Shown: piece by piece, positions 47,165-59,010 of the stretch | Numbering within the stretch: position 1 is the stretch's first letter | Layout of the letters: each line of letters begins with the position of its first letter | Origin: Pohlia nutans | Lineage: Eukaryota > Streptophyta > Bryopsida > Bryales > Mniaceae | Assembly (NCBI GenBank): GCA_022496805.1 | Contig: CM040090.1 | Span: forward strand, 18,222,001 to 18,286,000 | Length of the DNA stretch: 64,000 bases | Direction of reading: 5' to 3' | Notes under the pieces: generated by a model | Database searches by the model: none | Told to the model about the DNA's origin: nothing | Seen by the model: only the letters and a program-made list of their open reading frames with translations | Translations under genes and position numbers: made by a program

Positions 47165-47970
47165 AACTTGATCTTAAAACCGCATACACTCTACAGCAGA
47201 TGCACTTCTGAAATACAAACAGTGTACCCTAAACTACCTAAGAAACCTAAACAAGAGCGCACTGAACTTTCCTAAACTAAACAGAGGACCGCACTAGCAT
47301 TTCAGACTGCAGACTTACAAGCGAAACTGTACCAAGAGAACTACACGCGCATCAATTGAGCCCCTATACTAAATGGACACCCTAACGCAACGCCCTACAG
47401 ACTTGCGTACATACACCCTAAACAATCTTGGTCGTGCAAAACACACCAAAAACACAAGTAAACCTATAGAAAACTTATTTGATGTATCCACAGAAGACCC
47501 TAAACCGCAACCCTAAACGATTTTGTGTACATGCTCAGCGTCAAAAACAACACGACAGCGCGTACTTCCAAAACACAGCGGACAACAGGCGCAAGGAAGC
47601 CAAATGAAACCCTAGGCGCTTGGAAACGAGAGTGGGGAAGACGACCCCAACGATAGCCTAAGCCCTTTTCATCCATTTTTAGGTAGACGGAAATCTCAAA
47701 TTTCATCCATCCCCGTCAATCCTAGATCCATTTACACAGCATACTAATAATACCATCTAGGATCCTTATCTTCAGCCCCTATTTTATTTTTACAAAAAAA
47801 TAATGGCCCATGTTTTATGCCCATCTAACTTACTTATGATGGGATTGTCTACATTTAATGGCCCCTTCATTATTTGGAATTCCTTTATAATTTTTATTTC
47901 AAAAGAATTTAATCCTCCCTATATTATGCTGCACGTCGTTTTTTAAAATGCACTAAGTGATCTACCCGTG
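47165..47970 (-). promoter_or_regulatory. 5' region of the transposon with telo-box-like motifs
   Basis: Upstream of the transposase start are many CCCTAAA-type heptamers (for example near 47420, 47500, 47510 and 47610). Such telo-boxes occur in plant promoters and bind telomere-repeat factors. They are dispersed, not tandem, so this is not a telomere remnant. The right TIR ends the region. Confidence 0.4.
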
Positions 47971-47978
47971 AGTATTGG

Positions 47979-48607
47979 TGAATTGAATTATACGGATGTA
48001 ATCTATAATTCAAAACTTAAAACTTTCACCTGTATATTAGTTCCAAAATATTCTTCTAAATAGTACTTTATGATGATTTTCTCAAATTGCCAATTCCGAA
48101 AACGCCCTAGTACGTTTAGGGGTTAAAATAATCCCCCTCTTGTGCACTCAAGTGATTCCTTACACTAAAAGAATGTACCCCCAAGAAAACACATGGAGCA
48201 AAAGAAATATGGGGAGCACAAGAAATATGGGGAGCACGTGGAACATTTGAATCAACGAAAGAGGGCCATACTTGTGTACTACAGTGAAGGTTTCTTGTAG
48301 AGGTTCAATTAGTCTAAAATGGTTCAATATACTCCATTGATGATTGAATAATTTAATTTAGAAGATGTCAAAGTAAAAACAAAAGGTGAAATAGTTTGAA
48401 GGTAACTCTATTATATATGTAACTTTTTCATGCAATATCAATATCAAACGAGTGCATATTCTAGGGTTAACATGCAAGTTAGAACCAACTACATAATTAT
48501 TCCAGGAAATGAAACTTATTCCAACATACATTTTTGGTCACAAGGATTGTACACCACTTGGGTATCTCATTCAAGAAAATGAAATAACATTGTTGTCCAT
48601 TGATACA
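47979..48607. other. AT-rich intergenic sequence
   Basis: No gene was seen. A TTAA next to TTTAGGGG at about 48117-48125 resembles a TTAA-MITE end, but no partner end was found. Confidence 0.45.
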
Positions 48608-48619
48608 TGGCCAATATAA

Positions 48620-48704
48620 GTCCGGTGGGCATTGAGTCATTGACATTACGAATAGACACTTTATTCACACGGGTCTCAAAAGAGGCCCGGAGTTTCTATC
48701 TATC
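48620..48704 (+). mobile_element. SINE-like retroposon, copy 3, 5'-truncated
   Basis: Eighty-five bases matching the 3' part of the 6.4-kb unit (GTCCGGTGGGCATT to the TCTATCTATC tail), flanked by a perfect 12-bp direct repeat TGGCCAATATAA (48608-48619 and 48705-48716). Truncation at the head and a direct repeat at the tail show insertion by target-primed reverse transcription. Confidence 0.85.
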
Positions 48705-48716
48705 TGGCCAATATAA

Positions 48717-50609
48717 TGACGGACCATGTAATCAGTTATCATCCAAAAAGGTGGATAGAACAAGTATTTGTACAAACCCAACCTCGGGGGGGGGGGGCAC
48801 TCCCTTGTATATTTTGTATACACGTGCGATAATGACCTATTTATTTGGGGGGTTATTTTAGCAAAAAAATTTAGCAAAAAATATAATAAGGTGATGGTAT
48901 TTTACGTGTAAAAAGCCTGAGAATATTATATGTGATGGTATTTTACATGTAAACATGTTTCACTTTTTTTTAAATCCCCTATTTTACATGTACATTTTTT
49001 ACAAAATTTATCTACAATGAATATATTGGACCCTATTTTTTATCGCACGTTGTTTCTAAAATTTTCGCCAGTGAACCCCCCGAGAACCCAACACGGTTAT
49101 GCTTCTCCTCCCGCTCTTCCGCAGTTAGCAAACTAACACCACTGTGGCATATCAGTCAAAAAATAGCGTTACTTATGATAATTTGGGATTTTTAAATGAA
49201 TTTAAAAATAATATCTTACAAAATTAATTTGAAAATTATCACCATACAAATGTGATCTTCACATTGACATTTACAACTTTGCTTTGACCATCACCTCCAA
49301 TTTTGGTTTTCATCAAACATTTTATAACGCTTCTTTTAAAACAGTGTTAAATCAAGACGTTAAAGGGTCAAAAGTCAGATTAGTGATTCGTAAGTTACAT
49401 TCACCGCATAACAAATCAAGCTGAACCGAAAAGACCTAGGTCATTCTAAATAAATATCATAGCAAAAAACACAACTAGGTATAATTAACACGGTTGAAAA
49501 AATCTTATATATTAAATTAGTTTTTGCTAGTAGTGAAGGTGACACTAAAATGTGAAAGACACATTCTATTTTGCAAAACCATGAAATTGGTAAGGGTTTA
49601 TATTTGTATTGAGTGCCTAAAATTTTCATTTCGCATTGATTTTACATTTTGGTGTCACCTTCACTAATTACCTTCTTTATTATAGACCCACCTCACTATT
49701 AACAAAAATAGTAGCGTAGTACGTGATGGTTCAAGCAAAAACATAAAAAAAACAGCAACTTGCGTGGCCTTTGAGCGCTGGCTCTTGAGAGAAGGCAACT
49801 TTGCAGGTTGCTCCTTGATCACAATGTGGATTTGGGAGGAGCTTCTAAATCAGTCTTGTTGGTTGAAACTCCTAAACGGGCCTCAAACTCCTAAACAAAA
49901 AGCAAAAGCATAGCATTCAATTAAAAGGCACTATGGAGTGAAGAAAATAGTCCTTAAAGAAATATTCAAAGGAAGAACGTAAATGATCAGCGTTAAAAAT
50001 AAACCAAAATAACATGCATGGAAAACCATGCACTTGTTTGTGAGGAAGAACTGCATCCATGCTATATGGTTTTTCCTCGAAGGCTTATGCTACAGTTCAA
50101 CATGTGTTGCATGAAAATAGGTCCCTATTGGTATTCACTAAGAGAAATACGTTTTGAAACGGCAATCGTATACCTGGTCGTCATCCCAAAAAAACTATAG
50201 AAAGAGAAACTCAAATCTTTAGGAAATTATTTTTTTCAAAGAAAGTTTATTTTCTATGGTGACAAACGACAATCATAGACAAAACTTGGCAATTTATGAA
50301 ATGCATTGGCCTAATAATTGATTTTTTGACATGACATGATGATCTTCACAGCCAAGTACGGTAGTCACCTCAATTAGTATAACACCATCTTCGAACATGT
50401 TGCAAACCTCCTCTAACATATAGGTATAGGCAGTGCTCACTAAGTCCGGCAAGCGACGAGCCTCCAACATGGTGCTCAATGAGTCCGGCAAGGTGCAATC
50501 CGCCAATATGTAGGTCTATACAGTTGCTCTATAAACCAAAAAAGTTGTTGTGCTTAAAAAATTACACAACTTGACCAAAGTGATTACGGTAGTTATAAAC
50601 TTAAGGATT
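48717..50609. other. AT-rich intergenic sequence
   Basis: No gene was recognised. A G homopolymer of about 12 bases lies at 48787-48798. Confidence 0.55.
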
Positions 50610-50910
50610 ACATACAACCTACTTATATCCTCATATTCATTAGTCTCGAGAGTTGGAAACAAATCCCTTAAAACCTTACATTCATTAGTCTCGAGAGTGG
50701 AAAACAATTCCCTTAAACCTCATATTTGTTCATCTCGAGGGATGAACACAATGTACCATTGACGTCATATTCATTAACCTTGACGGTTAGATATGATGTA
50801 CAATACTATTGATTTCATATTTGTCAACCTCAAAGATTGAATATATTAATCTAATTATAACTCGAAAGGTTGGATACAACCTACTTATAACCTCAATAGG
50901 TAATCAAATT
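50610..50910. repeat. Degenerate tandem repeat, about 45-60 bp period
   Basis: Five or six imperfect units share 'cattcattagtctcgagagtt'-like cores followed by 'ggaaacaa'- or 'ggatacaa'-type sequence. Divergence rises toward 50910. No coding frame was found. Confidence 0.6.
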
Positions 50911-51343
50911 TAAGAATGATACTACCTACAATCATTCTAAAAAGAATGTTTGTAGTTTATAAAATTAGCAATACATTTAAAAGTAACCAATGGAAGCTTG
51001 AAGAGTTCATTACATGGGAGTTGAGACATTTGATAATTCAAGGGTTTTCAATTAAAAGTAGTCTCTAGGTTCTCATATAATCTCTACTCAAAATTCATAG
51101 AGTATTAGAGTATCAAAAGATGTTCAACAAATTGCATTAATTGTGGTTCTCCCGTTGTTTAACACACTCATTTCAAATTTCAAACGATATCTTCATCCTC
51201 AAACTTGAAATTTGGTGTCAAAATAATTGTCTCTTTATTAGTTTTCAAATCCAATTATGTTTAATATTAACGTCGTGGTTTGAATACGATTTGGTTATAA
51301 TCTGATGGAGTTATCCCAAAAGTCAAGTGGTGTTGGAGTAAGA
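50911..51343. other. Intergenic sequence
   Basis: No feature was recognised. Confidence 0.5.
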
Positions 51344-51629
51344 TACCATGTGTTTCGATTGAATGTACTCCTATTTGTTCACCATGAATAGTTAAGAAGT
51401 TTGAAAGAGTTCGATGGTCTCTCACTGTTAGGTGTGTAAGAGCTTGGTGGTCCTCAAATTCAAGGTAAACTAGTTTTGCTGTTTTTTTGAACGGTTAAAC
51501 TAATTGTGCATGAGTTAAGAGACCACCAAGCTCGTACACACCTAATAATGAGAGGCTTCTAAGTTCTTCTACATCTTTGAACTTTTTAGAGTGAACAAAT
51601 AAGAGTATATTGAAACAAAGCACATGGTA
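51344..51629. mobile_element. Hairpin element with 109-bp imperfect inverted arms
   Basis: Arms 51344-51452 and 51521-51629 are inverted copies (TACCATGTG at the outer left and CACATGGTA at the outer right; GCTTGGTGGTC and GACCACCAAGC at the inner ends), with a 68-bp loop. It could be a MITE or a precursor of small RNAs. Confidence 0.75.
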
Positions 51630-52406
51630 TTTTGTTCAAATACATCTTCTCTTTTAGGAGAACAATACTTGTTTTAATTGGTGATTTTTATATACTCTTA
51701 ATTGCTCACTCGTGTAAAAATATTGGGTTCATTTTGTGGGGTAGATTTAGTGGTATGTACATTAAAATCACCTTTCAAATCGTAGTAACATGGTAGATTT
51801 AATTTCAATTAGTTGAATTTGCAAATTGAGGTGCGTGTCATTTGAATATTGGTTACAACATACGAAGGGTTGGTAGCACATAAATAACTTACAATCCAAT
51901 AAGAAAAATGTTGGCTTGCCACAACACCATGGTAAATGTAAGCAAGAATATTCACGATGAAGTTAAGGGCCATATTATTATGTGTTTTATTTAAATTATC
52001 ACACTTTGTACTGAAAATATTAACTCATATTATTTTTAGAATTTTAAATATGCAAATGGATTAATACCATATCCGCATAGTGTTTTTTTTTTCTTGGAAA
52101 CAACAGGACTCTTTATTCCGTTGAGAGGAAAAAAACATGCATACAGTAGGTTCAATTTAGGACTATCAAACAATTTTTTTTTAAATACATTCCAATGAAT
52201 GTTTTATTTTATAAATATTCTTTAACATTCTTCTTTTCACTATTCAAATCTTCTACTAATATTTTATTTATTTATTTTTATAATTGTTTTTGCCAATCTT
52301 GTTCTTGGATTAAGACCTCACCTATTCATAGTATCTCACTTAAATTTAACATTCACTTTGATTTGTTGATTGGATTCTAATGCACCTACACGAAGCTTAT
52401 GTGAAC
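51630..52406. other. AT-rich intergenic sequence
   Basis: No feature was recognised. Confidence 0.5.
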
Positions 52407-52409
52407 TTA

Positions 52410-52754
52410 GGGCCGCTTCACACTATGGCCGTTCAAGTCGAGAGGCTGTGAGATGGAGAGTCCAAAGAAATCTATTGAACATAGGCAATTATACATAGTT
52501 TTTATTTTTTATGAAAAGAAATTCACGGCCTTTCGACCATAGTATGGGTTTCCATTCCCGTCCGACCCAAACTTCCTCTCGAGAGGTTGTCACCTTGATC
52601 AAAAAGTATTACCACGTAGGTATTTTGGAGAGCGACGGTTGTTGAACTTTGGCCTTTAGTGTGAAGGGTCGAGAGGCCGAACCCATGGTTTCTTGCAATT
52701 TGATTGGTGAAAATCGACCGCCTCTAGACCTTTGGCCATAGTGTGAAGCGGCCC
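52410..52754. mobile_element. Tourist-type (PIF/Harbinger) MITE, copy 1 (345 bp)
   Basis: TIRs GGGCCGCTTCACACTATGGCC and its complement, with a 3-bp target duplication TTA (52407-52409, 52755-52757). TWA duplications and GGG ends are diagnostic for PIF/Harbinger-derived MITEs. Confidence 0.88.
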
Positions 52755-52858
52755 TTAGTGGGCTTGCCTTTTCAAAAATAGGATAAACTACACTTTAGTT
52801 CAAATTAACATAAACTTTGTTAGTTCCTAGTTCCAATATATACAATGTCCAAACCAAC

Positions 52859-52862
<4 letters not shown>

Positions 52863-52947
<85 letters not shown>
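52863..52947 (+). repeat. (TA)n microsatellite
   Basis: About 40 TA dinucleotides without interruption, between the two Tourist-type MITEs. Confidence 0.95.
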
Positions 52948-52948
<1 letters not shown>

Positions 52949-53100
52949 TAGTGGGACCCGTGCCGTTGAGCACATGAACTTCAAAGAGCTTGGATTGTCT
53001 CCTCGACGGATTCCAGCACGGAACGGTCGAGTGAGACAAAGCGTGCTGTATTGTATAATAGATATGTGTCAGTTTTAAGTTGATTTTGTGGATATTCTAA

Positions 53101-53463
53101 GGGGGGTTTCACACTATGGCCGAAAGTCGAGAGTCCGTCAATTTCCACCAATCAAATTGCAAGAAACCATGGTTTCGGCCTCTCGACCCTTCACACTAGA
53201 GGCCAAAGTCCAAAGGCCGTGGACCTTCAAAATGCTTACATGGCAACACTTTTTGACCAAGGTGACGGCCTCTCGACCTCTCATTTGGGTCCTACATTTT
53301 GCAAGACCCATCACCATGGTCGAGAGGCCGTCGATTTCTTTTCATAAAAAATGAAAACTAAAATTTATGCCTATTTACAGTAGATTTCTTTGGACTCTCA
53401 ACAAAGTTTGGACTCTCAATTCCCACAGCCTCTCGACTTGACGTCCATAGTGTGAAGCGGCCC
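53101..53463. mobile_element. Tourist-type (PIF/Harbinger) MITE, copy 2 (363 bp)
   Basis: Same family as 52410-52754, with ends GGGGGGTTTCACACTATGGCC and CCATAGTGTGAAGCGGCCC and a target duplication TAA (53098-53100, 53464-53466). The interior is similar to copy 1 in inverted alignment, as expected for a partly palindromic MITE. Confidence 0.88.
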
Positions 53464-53466
53464 TAA

Positions 53467-54751
53467 TAGTGTGCACATTCTCCAATTTTGCAATAAACAC
53501 CTATTATCACTCCAAATAACTAATGTGCACTGTGCACATTCTCCAATTTTGCAATAAATACCTATAATCACTCCAAAATAACTAATGTGCACTTAGAGAT
53601 GCTTTAGAACCTTACAAAAAGAGTTTTCAGGCTCAAAAACTAATTCATCTACAGCTAACATTCTACAAAAACGAAGTTCCAAGATCACTTGACATTTCCA
53701 TACCCACTATGGAATGCTCTTCTGAGATCCAATACTTGTACCTAGGTGACCACTTCAACAAAGCACAGTGTGTAAATACATATTTAAAATTAAATTGGAT
53801 AGATTTTTTGCGATGAATTATCAAAGTTCAATTTTGAAACTACAAGGAAGATTATATATCATTTGTTTCCCACTGTAGACTAAGTTACAGAAGCATGCCC
53901 AAATGACCTACAGCAAGTCTAGTAACCAGAATGCCAGAAAACAAATTGCGAAACAGTACGGCAAGCATAACGACAAAGGATTCTGAATCGTTCGATACCA
54001 AAGCAGCTTTATGCAGCTGAGGCATCTCTCGCAAACAGTAAACCAAAACGCTTTCATCAACATAAGGATATCCAGGCACCCCATAAAATCCTATCCAAGA
54101 ACAGAAGACAACCATACGTACTGGTACAAAGTGGTTTATGAAGTTATCTGGTGGTATGCGGAGCGTATATATGAAACACTATAATTTAAAGCATTCTAAA
54201 GATCCGATTGTGGTGCTTTCCATGCCAATAGATATTGAATGAAAATCCCTACTTCGGTTTCGCACAACGCGAACTCACATTCCGCACCGATTTTTGGCTA
54301 CTGCATTTAACATGAACAAAGCGACAATAAGCAACCGCCTCGGGTACAACGACTTAAGAATAACAAACCTCAGACACACCTGAACGGCATACAAGAGGGA
54401 CTTGGAGATCCATAGACATCAACCCATCTTTTACAAACAGCATCGACCATCACACTCCAGAGCATTCAATTGCTGTTGCCTCGTTAAATTGTATCAATCA
54501 ATACCACTCACATGACATAACATTCCCCGCTTCCCGAATTTGTTCTGTGATATAACAGAACCAGAATCACATTCCTACTTTATGCTTTTCTACGCCGATA
54601 TGGCTTCCCACCCAAACTCGTACTTGTTTAAACAAATAGCCATCCCATGTATCACCGCAGGGACCTGCGTGTGTCAAACAGTCCCACTTCTGGAAACAAC
54701 GGGTGTACAGTTGATGTCATATGATATCCACCCAAACCATAATTTAGGCGT
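53467..54751. other. Downstream region of TCTP, including its 3' UTR
   Basis: The part from about 53880 to 54751 is less AT-rich and probably contains the TCTP 3' untranslated region. Open frames here (53885-54115 minus, 54540-54821 plus) show no domain. Near 53463-53600 a short segment ('gtgcacattctccaattttgcaataaa') is duplicated in tandem. Confidence 0.5.
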
Positions 54752-56165
54752 TCAGCACTTCACTTCCTTCAACGCATCGCCAAAGTACAGGAACGTCGGA
54801 TCTGTGCTTCCCTCCTTGTAGTAAGCGAAAACCATCGTCCCGTCGTCCTTCATTGCCTCGCCGACAAAGCTGCAAACCCACGCCACCCAGTTCAAACCTC
54901 ATGTTACCACCTTCCCATACGGTCAACAACACCTCAAATACCAAAACACTCCCCTGTCCCAAACAACTCACGCGTCATATCTGGATGGCCCCAGTCAAGT
55001 AAAAGAACACTCACAACTGCAGGTCGCTCAGCTTCGAGAGCAAGAACTTCACGGCGTTCTGGATATCCACCTTGAACGTGCCTTCGCGCTCCTTGGGCAC
55101 CAGCGGGGTCAACACCTTCAAGTACTTCTTCATGTATGCCATGAAGCCCTTCTTGTCGAAGGAAGGCTGCTCCTGTAGTCTGAACGTGTCCACGATGTCC
55201 ACCACTTTCACGGCCGTGTCATCCACACCCTCGTCCTCGCCACCACCCTCGACGGAGGCATTGGCTCCGATCAACGCGTCAACGTCCAGGGCGCCCTTCG
55301 TCACCCACTGCAAACCACACCCCCACCCAGTCAGCACACATTGTTATCCAACCATAGAACCACAAACAACCATATCTTGGCCAGATATCCCGGGCATGAC
55401 GTCCCTATAAATGCTCATCCAAATCTCCCTCAACGAAGCTCAAAAATCGATCTCGTGCACTTTCGATAAACGAAATCCAAAATACCAGCATCACATGAAA
55501 GCTCCAGAGTGCGTTCATTAATCTCCGAACAAACATGGGCATCTGAAAACACATCAAATACTGCGGCGCAGAGGCAAACGAACACCTACCTTGCCCTCGA
55601 CCTCCCAAAGCACACCATTGAAAAGCTCCTTGTAGGTGAAGGAGTCCGAGAGGAGCTCGTCTCCTGCGAAAACGTCCACAATACATCAGAACAAAACCAC
55701 TCCGTCAAAATGGAAACCTTGTTAAAACCCCCATCACTTTCACGGAATCGCCACAGATGATTCCTTGCAATCGCTGCAGGCATAAATCTACTCAACGCAG
55801 AAAAATCACGAAAACAGTTAAACCAGCCACACACCACCAAACCAAGGCAGGAGAACATGAACACGCAGACCAACCAAAAGCAGCACCGCCTAAACCTCCC
55901 CACAAACCCTAACGATCCAGGCCTGACACTACCCCGTCCTCCAGCCGCCCGAAAACAAAACTAAGAGTGCGTTCTAGCTGCACGACTGCTTCTCCGTTGA
56001 GAAGACGCCAGATACAAAAGCAAACAGCTAAGCTCGCCAAAACCCTAATATACGCTTCCACCCTCAGAACTCTCTGCACACTCACCCAAACGGGACGCGA
56101 TCAGAAACTAGGGACAGGGGAGAAGCGGGCGCAGTACCTGAGACCAAATCCTGGTAGACCAACAT
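54752..56165 (-). CDS. TCTP: Translationally controlled tumour protein homologue (TCTP), 4 coding exons
   Basis: Small conserved cytosolic protein linked to growth control, TOR signalling, calcium and microtubule binding. Coding exons (minus strand): 56165-56138, 55663-55590, 55307-55015, 54869-54752. They total 513 nt, or 170 residues; plant TCTPs are about 168. All borders are GT-AG and phases fit. The protein begins [16 protein letters not shown] and carries the first family signature region ([10 protein letters not shown]), the flexible acidic loop ([10 protein letters not shown]), the helical hairpin ([12 protein letters not shown]) and the second signature ([13 protein letters not shown]), ending [11 protein letters not shown]. 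It is full length without lesions, and every element of the fold is present. The ATG chosen gives the canonical N-terminus and has no competing upstream in-frame ATG near it. Confidence 0.97.
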
Positions 56166-56430
56166 GGTGAGACGCCGGGAGATCCTTGGCAACGAGGGGG
56201 CCGGTGGCGTGAAAGAACGGAGCGGCGCCGGAGCTTCACAAAGAGACGAAGGCCTGCCCAAGTGCAGGACTGTAACTCAGAGGCTTCACTACTTAGCCAG
56301 CAGTCTGCCGTCTGCCGCTGCCGCTGCCGCGCGTGTGCGATTCTCTATAGGAATCGACGTCTGGGCAAGTTTATGTACCAGTATACTGTATCTGAAGGTC
56401 ATAATGCGTCGCTAGATTTGACAGTTTAGC
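56166..56430 (-). promoter_or_regulatory. TCTP upstream region
   Basis: GC-rich sequence directly upstream of the TCTP start, ending where AT-rich MITE sequence begins near 56430. It should hold the promoter and 5' leader. I see no clear TATA element, and the leader start is not defined. Confidence 0.45.
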
Positions 56431-56945
56431 CCAGTTTTTGGTCGCTGCCCGTTTGTAACGGGCTACCTGAAACCGAAAAAATATTTTTTTTGAAAAAATA
56501 AAAAATATTTTAAAATGCTTCATTAAGTCTACTTTCCAATTCAATTTGAATTATGTCAATCCGAGTTAAACTCCACCAGGGAGAATTTTTCAAAGTGAAT
56601 CACTTCAACATTGTCTTAGTGTTACAAAGTTTGCTATTTGAAGGAAGTAATGAGATTCCCTCTATCATTTCTTGTGCTTTTTTGAAGTTTACAGGAGATA
56701 AACAATCAAACTATATTTTAAACTCTAAAAAGTGAAAATTATAATTTATACAAATTTTCAAAGATTAATGCTTTTAAATTCATTAAAAAATGATCTAAAA
56801 TTATTTTTGAAAGTTTGACCGTAAAAATAATTTGCAGAGATGATTTCCTACATTTTTTCTATTGAGCCAAACTTCATCAAACATATGGAAGGCACATATT
56901 ATAACACATCGATGTTTTGTCCAATATCCCTCGGCCTTTTAGGGG
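56431..56945. mobile_element. TTAA-type MITE, family 2, partly decayed copy
   Basis: Closely matches 38204-38743 throughout (CGGGCTACCTGAAACCGAAAA near the left; GGCCTTTTAGGGG-TTAA at the right). The left TTAA is degenerate (TTTAG). It lies directly upstream of the TCTP promoter region. Confidence 0.75.
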
Positions 56946-56949
56946 TTAA

Positions 56950-57477
56950 AGTACTATTTGGAGGAATATTCTAGAATTGATATACAAATGTAACTTGTAG
57001 ATTTTAAATTTTAAGTTTAATATGTGTGGTTAAATTCACAAATGCTAGAACCAATAATTTATTTTTAAGTAAGTTTTGTTGGAATGAATTTCAAACGAGA
57101 TACTCTTGACATGGTGTTTTTCTTTTAAACTTTCTGTTTCTGAAATTTAGGACTTCATTCTTGCAATGCCACTCTTGAATCAAAATTTCACATACTTCTA
57201 TGTTTGTAATTTTAAAGTATTATGTACTCTAGTAACACCAACTTTAATTGTGAATTGAACAACAATTTGATGAAGTATCTATAAAAGATGTTTCATAATG
57301 AAGATTGTCCATGAGGAAGGAGACATGAACGGAAAATAATCATTTATCAACACTATATGGATCAGTTGAGCCTTTAGGGGATATACTAATATATTGTACC
57401 CTTTTTGCTAGTATGTGCCTTCATACAACGTCCAATGTGTAAGTTTTTCAATTGCTCTCAAGAGCATCTTTTGTTGG
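56950..57477. other. AT-rich intergenic sequence
   Basis: No feature was recognised. Confidence 0.5.
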
Positions 57478-57479
57478 TA

Positions 57480-57911
57480 CTCCCTCCATCCCATAATAGA
57501 TGATGCTTTTGAGAAAAAAAAAATGTCCCAATTTACTTCATGCAAATCATTTATTCAATTTGAAGTTGTTTCATAAATTCTAACAAAGCAAAATTACAAA
57601 AAAATGCATATGAAGTTTTTTTTTGTTTGTGAAGCTTGTCTTAGCCAATATGTGGATCACAAACAACATATGAACTAGGTAAATTCAATATTGATACATA
57701 TTGGTTGTATCAAAGAACACACTACAACGAACATCAACATGCTGCCACATGCCACACATACCATGTGCAATATGGTATTGCTTTGATAAACAACTAGTTT
57801 GAAATAGAAACTTGTTGTATTTAGAAATTTGATGAATTTTTTCTTAAGTCAGTGTTTCTAGTTTGGTTTATTTTTATGTTTTTAATGTTATCTATTTTGG
57901 GGCGAAAGGAG
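57480..57911. mobile_element. Stowaway-type (Tc1/mariner) MITE (432 bp)
   Basis: The left end CTCCCTCCATCCCATAATAGA matches the Stowaway consensus. The right end is its imperfect inverse (TCTATTTTGGGGCGAAAGGAG). TA dinucleotides flank both ends (57478-57479, 57912-57913). No coding capacity. Confidence 0.85.
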
Positions 57912-57913
57912 TA

Positions 57914-58051
57914 AATAGATAGAAACTATAATAATTTTTTGAAGCTGGCAAGAATAAAGTGTTTGTTTGTCTTTACAACGAGTCAATGCCTACCACACAA
58001 AAGGCTATTGGTGCAAGACTGTTACCCCTCTCAAGAGTAAACACTTTAATA
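57914..58051 (-). mobile_element. SINE-like retroposon, copy 4, diverged
   Basis: Matches the 6.4- and 35.3-kb units at about 70% by eye ('gaataaagtgtttgtttg', 'caatgcctaccacacaaaagg', 'cccctctcaagagtaaacact'). The tail side abuts the right end of the Stowaway MITE. The head ends near the same position as in copies 1 and 2. Confidence 0.65.
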
Positions 58052-58944
58052 ACTAGTAATTTTTAAGGTTTAAAATACTGTATCGAAGCCCTTTTTGGAC
58101 AGGGCTTCTTGGACATGGCTTCTTGGTGTTAGATTGCACTAGTAAAAAATCATTTGACTACAAAATGACCAAATCCTCGATATCTCATTCCTAAATATAT
58201 ATTAAATCCTTTACAAGATATTGAATACAATTGCCACAGTTGGATGAAAATAACATTAAATTGTATATAAAAAGTATTTTATATTCAAAACATGCATGAA
58301 TGTATAAATATGTGGTTCTATCATATAATTTATGTTGTCAGTTAAGGACTCTCTAAAAATGTAAAATAAGAATTTATATAATAATAATATAATTTAATTT
58401 TTGTACCCTACATATACTTTACTTGTATAAATGTCAAATTGTCATATTTGTGATGAATATCATACTCTCCATATATAGCGAATTAGAAACGTTAAAGTTG
58501 TCAAATGTTAACAAAAAAATTCCCTCTATTATTATTATTATCATCATCATCATTATTATTATTGAATAAACTAAACCAACTACATTCATGTTTTGGCTCA
58601 TTAGAATAGAAAAATACCAATAATGAAATGCCATTGCTACTCAACCCTTTCAAGACCAGATCCTTTTTAGAATGGTCATACTTCCTTTTTATGAGCAATT
58701 TTCCTAATAAAATATTGTGAACTTATTTTTAAATATTTTATACAAATGAGATTGCATGTATTATTTTCCATCCTTTCTTTTTCATAAATCTTGAAACTAA
58801 AATGAATTTAATATGATTCTTAAGATCTAATATGCAAATCATGATATTTAGATAAATACTCCAAATGATCTCGATTCCTTGGTTGTTTGCTTTAAATGTA
58901 TACAAAACTTTATAAATGTATAAATAAAAACTATTTTGAGCGAT
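58052..58944. other. AT-rich intergenic sequence
   Basis: No gene was recognised. A short ATT/ATC trinucleotide run lies at 58526-58565. Confidence 0.5.
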
Positions 58945-59010
58945 CAATAGAGGCTTACCTCTTGTGGTGTAGATCGGGACAGAGAGATTGGCGGCCCCGA
59001 GTAGAACAAA
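58945..59010 (-). repeat. Duplicated exon-like segment, copy 1 (partner at 60917-60982)
   Basis: On the minus strand this reads a hydrophobic stretch (LLLLRFVLLGAANLSV) followed by IYTTR and a donor-like AGAG-GTAAGCC. The related segment at about 60917-60982 reads ANLSIMIYTAR with AGAG-GTGAGCC. They may be remains of a duplicated signal-peptide exon. No start codon or following exon was confirmed. Confidence 0.35.

Larger units (their letters stand above)
40152..47970 (-). mobile_element. 7.8-kb DNA transposon with P-like transposase, TIRs and 8-bp TSD
   Basis: The ends are inverted: 13 identical bases (CACGGGTAGATCA) followed by an imperfect match to about 44 bp that includes GCATTTT and ACGTGC-GC. 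The element is flanked by a perfect direct repeat AGTATTGG (40144-40151 and 47971-47978). Both genes inside run on the minus strand: a large transposase-like pseudogene (42686-47164) and a smaller unknown one (40769-41449), with a tandem repeat between them. An 8-bp duplication fits the P, hAT and KDZ superfamilies. The motifs around the acidic residues are closest to P/THAP9-like transposases, but that placement is an inference. GC content is higher than in the flanking DNA. Confidence 0.9.

Noticed and set aside
47400..47620. Interstitial telomere from CCCTAAA motifs
   Set aside because: The heptamers are dispersed singly and not arranged in tandem.
53885..54115. Minus-strand 76-codon frame downstream of TCTP
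   Set aside because: No domain, no splice partner; more likely within the TCTP 3' untranslated region.
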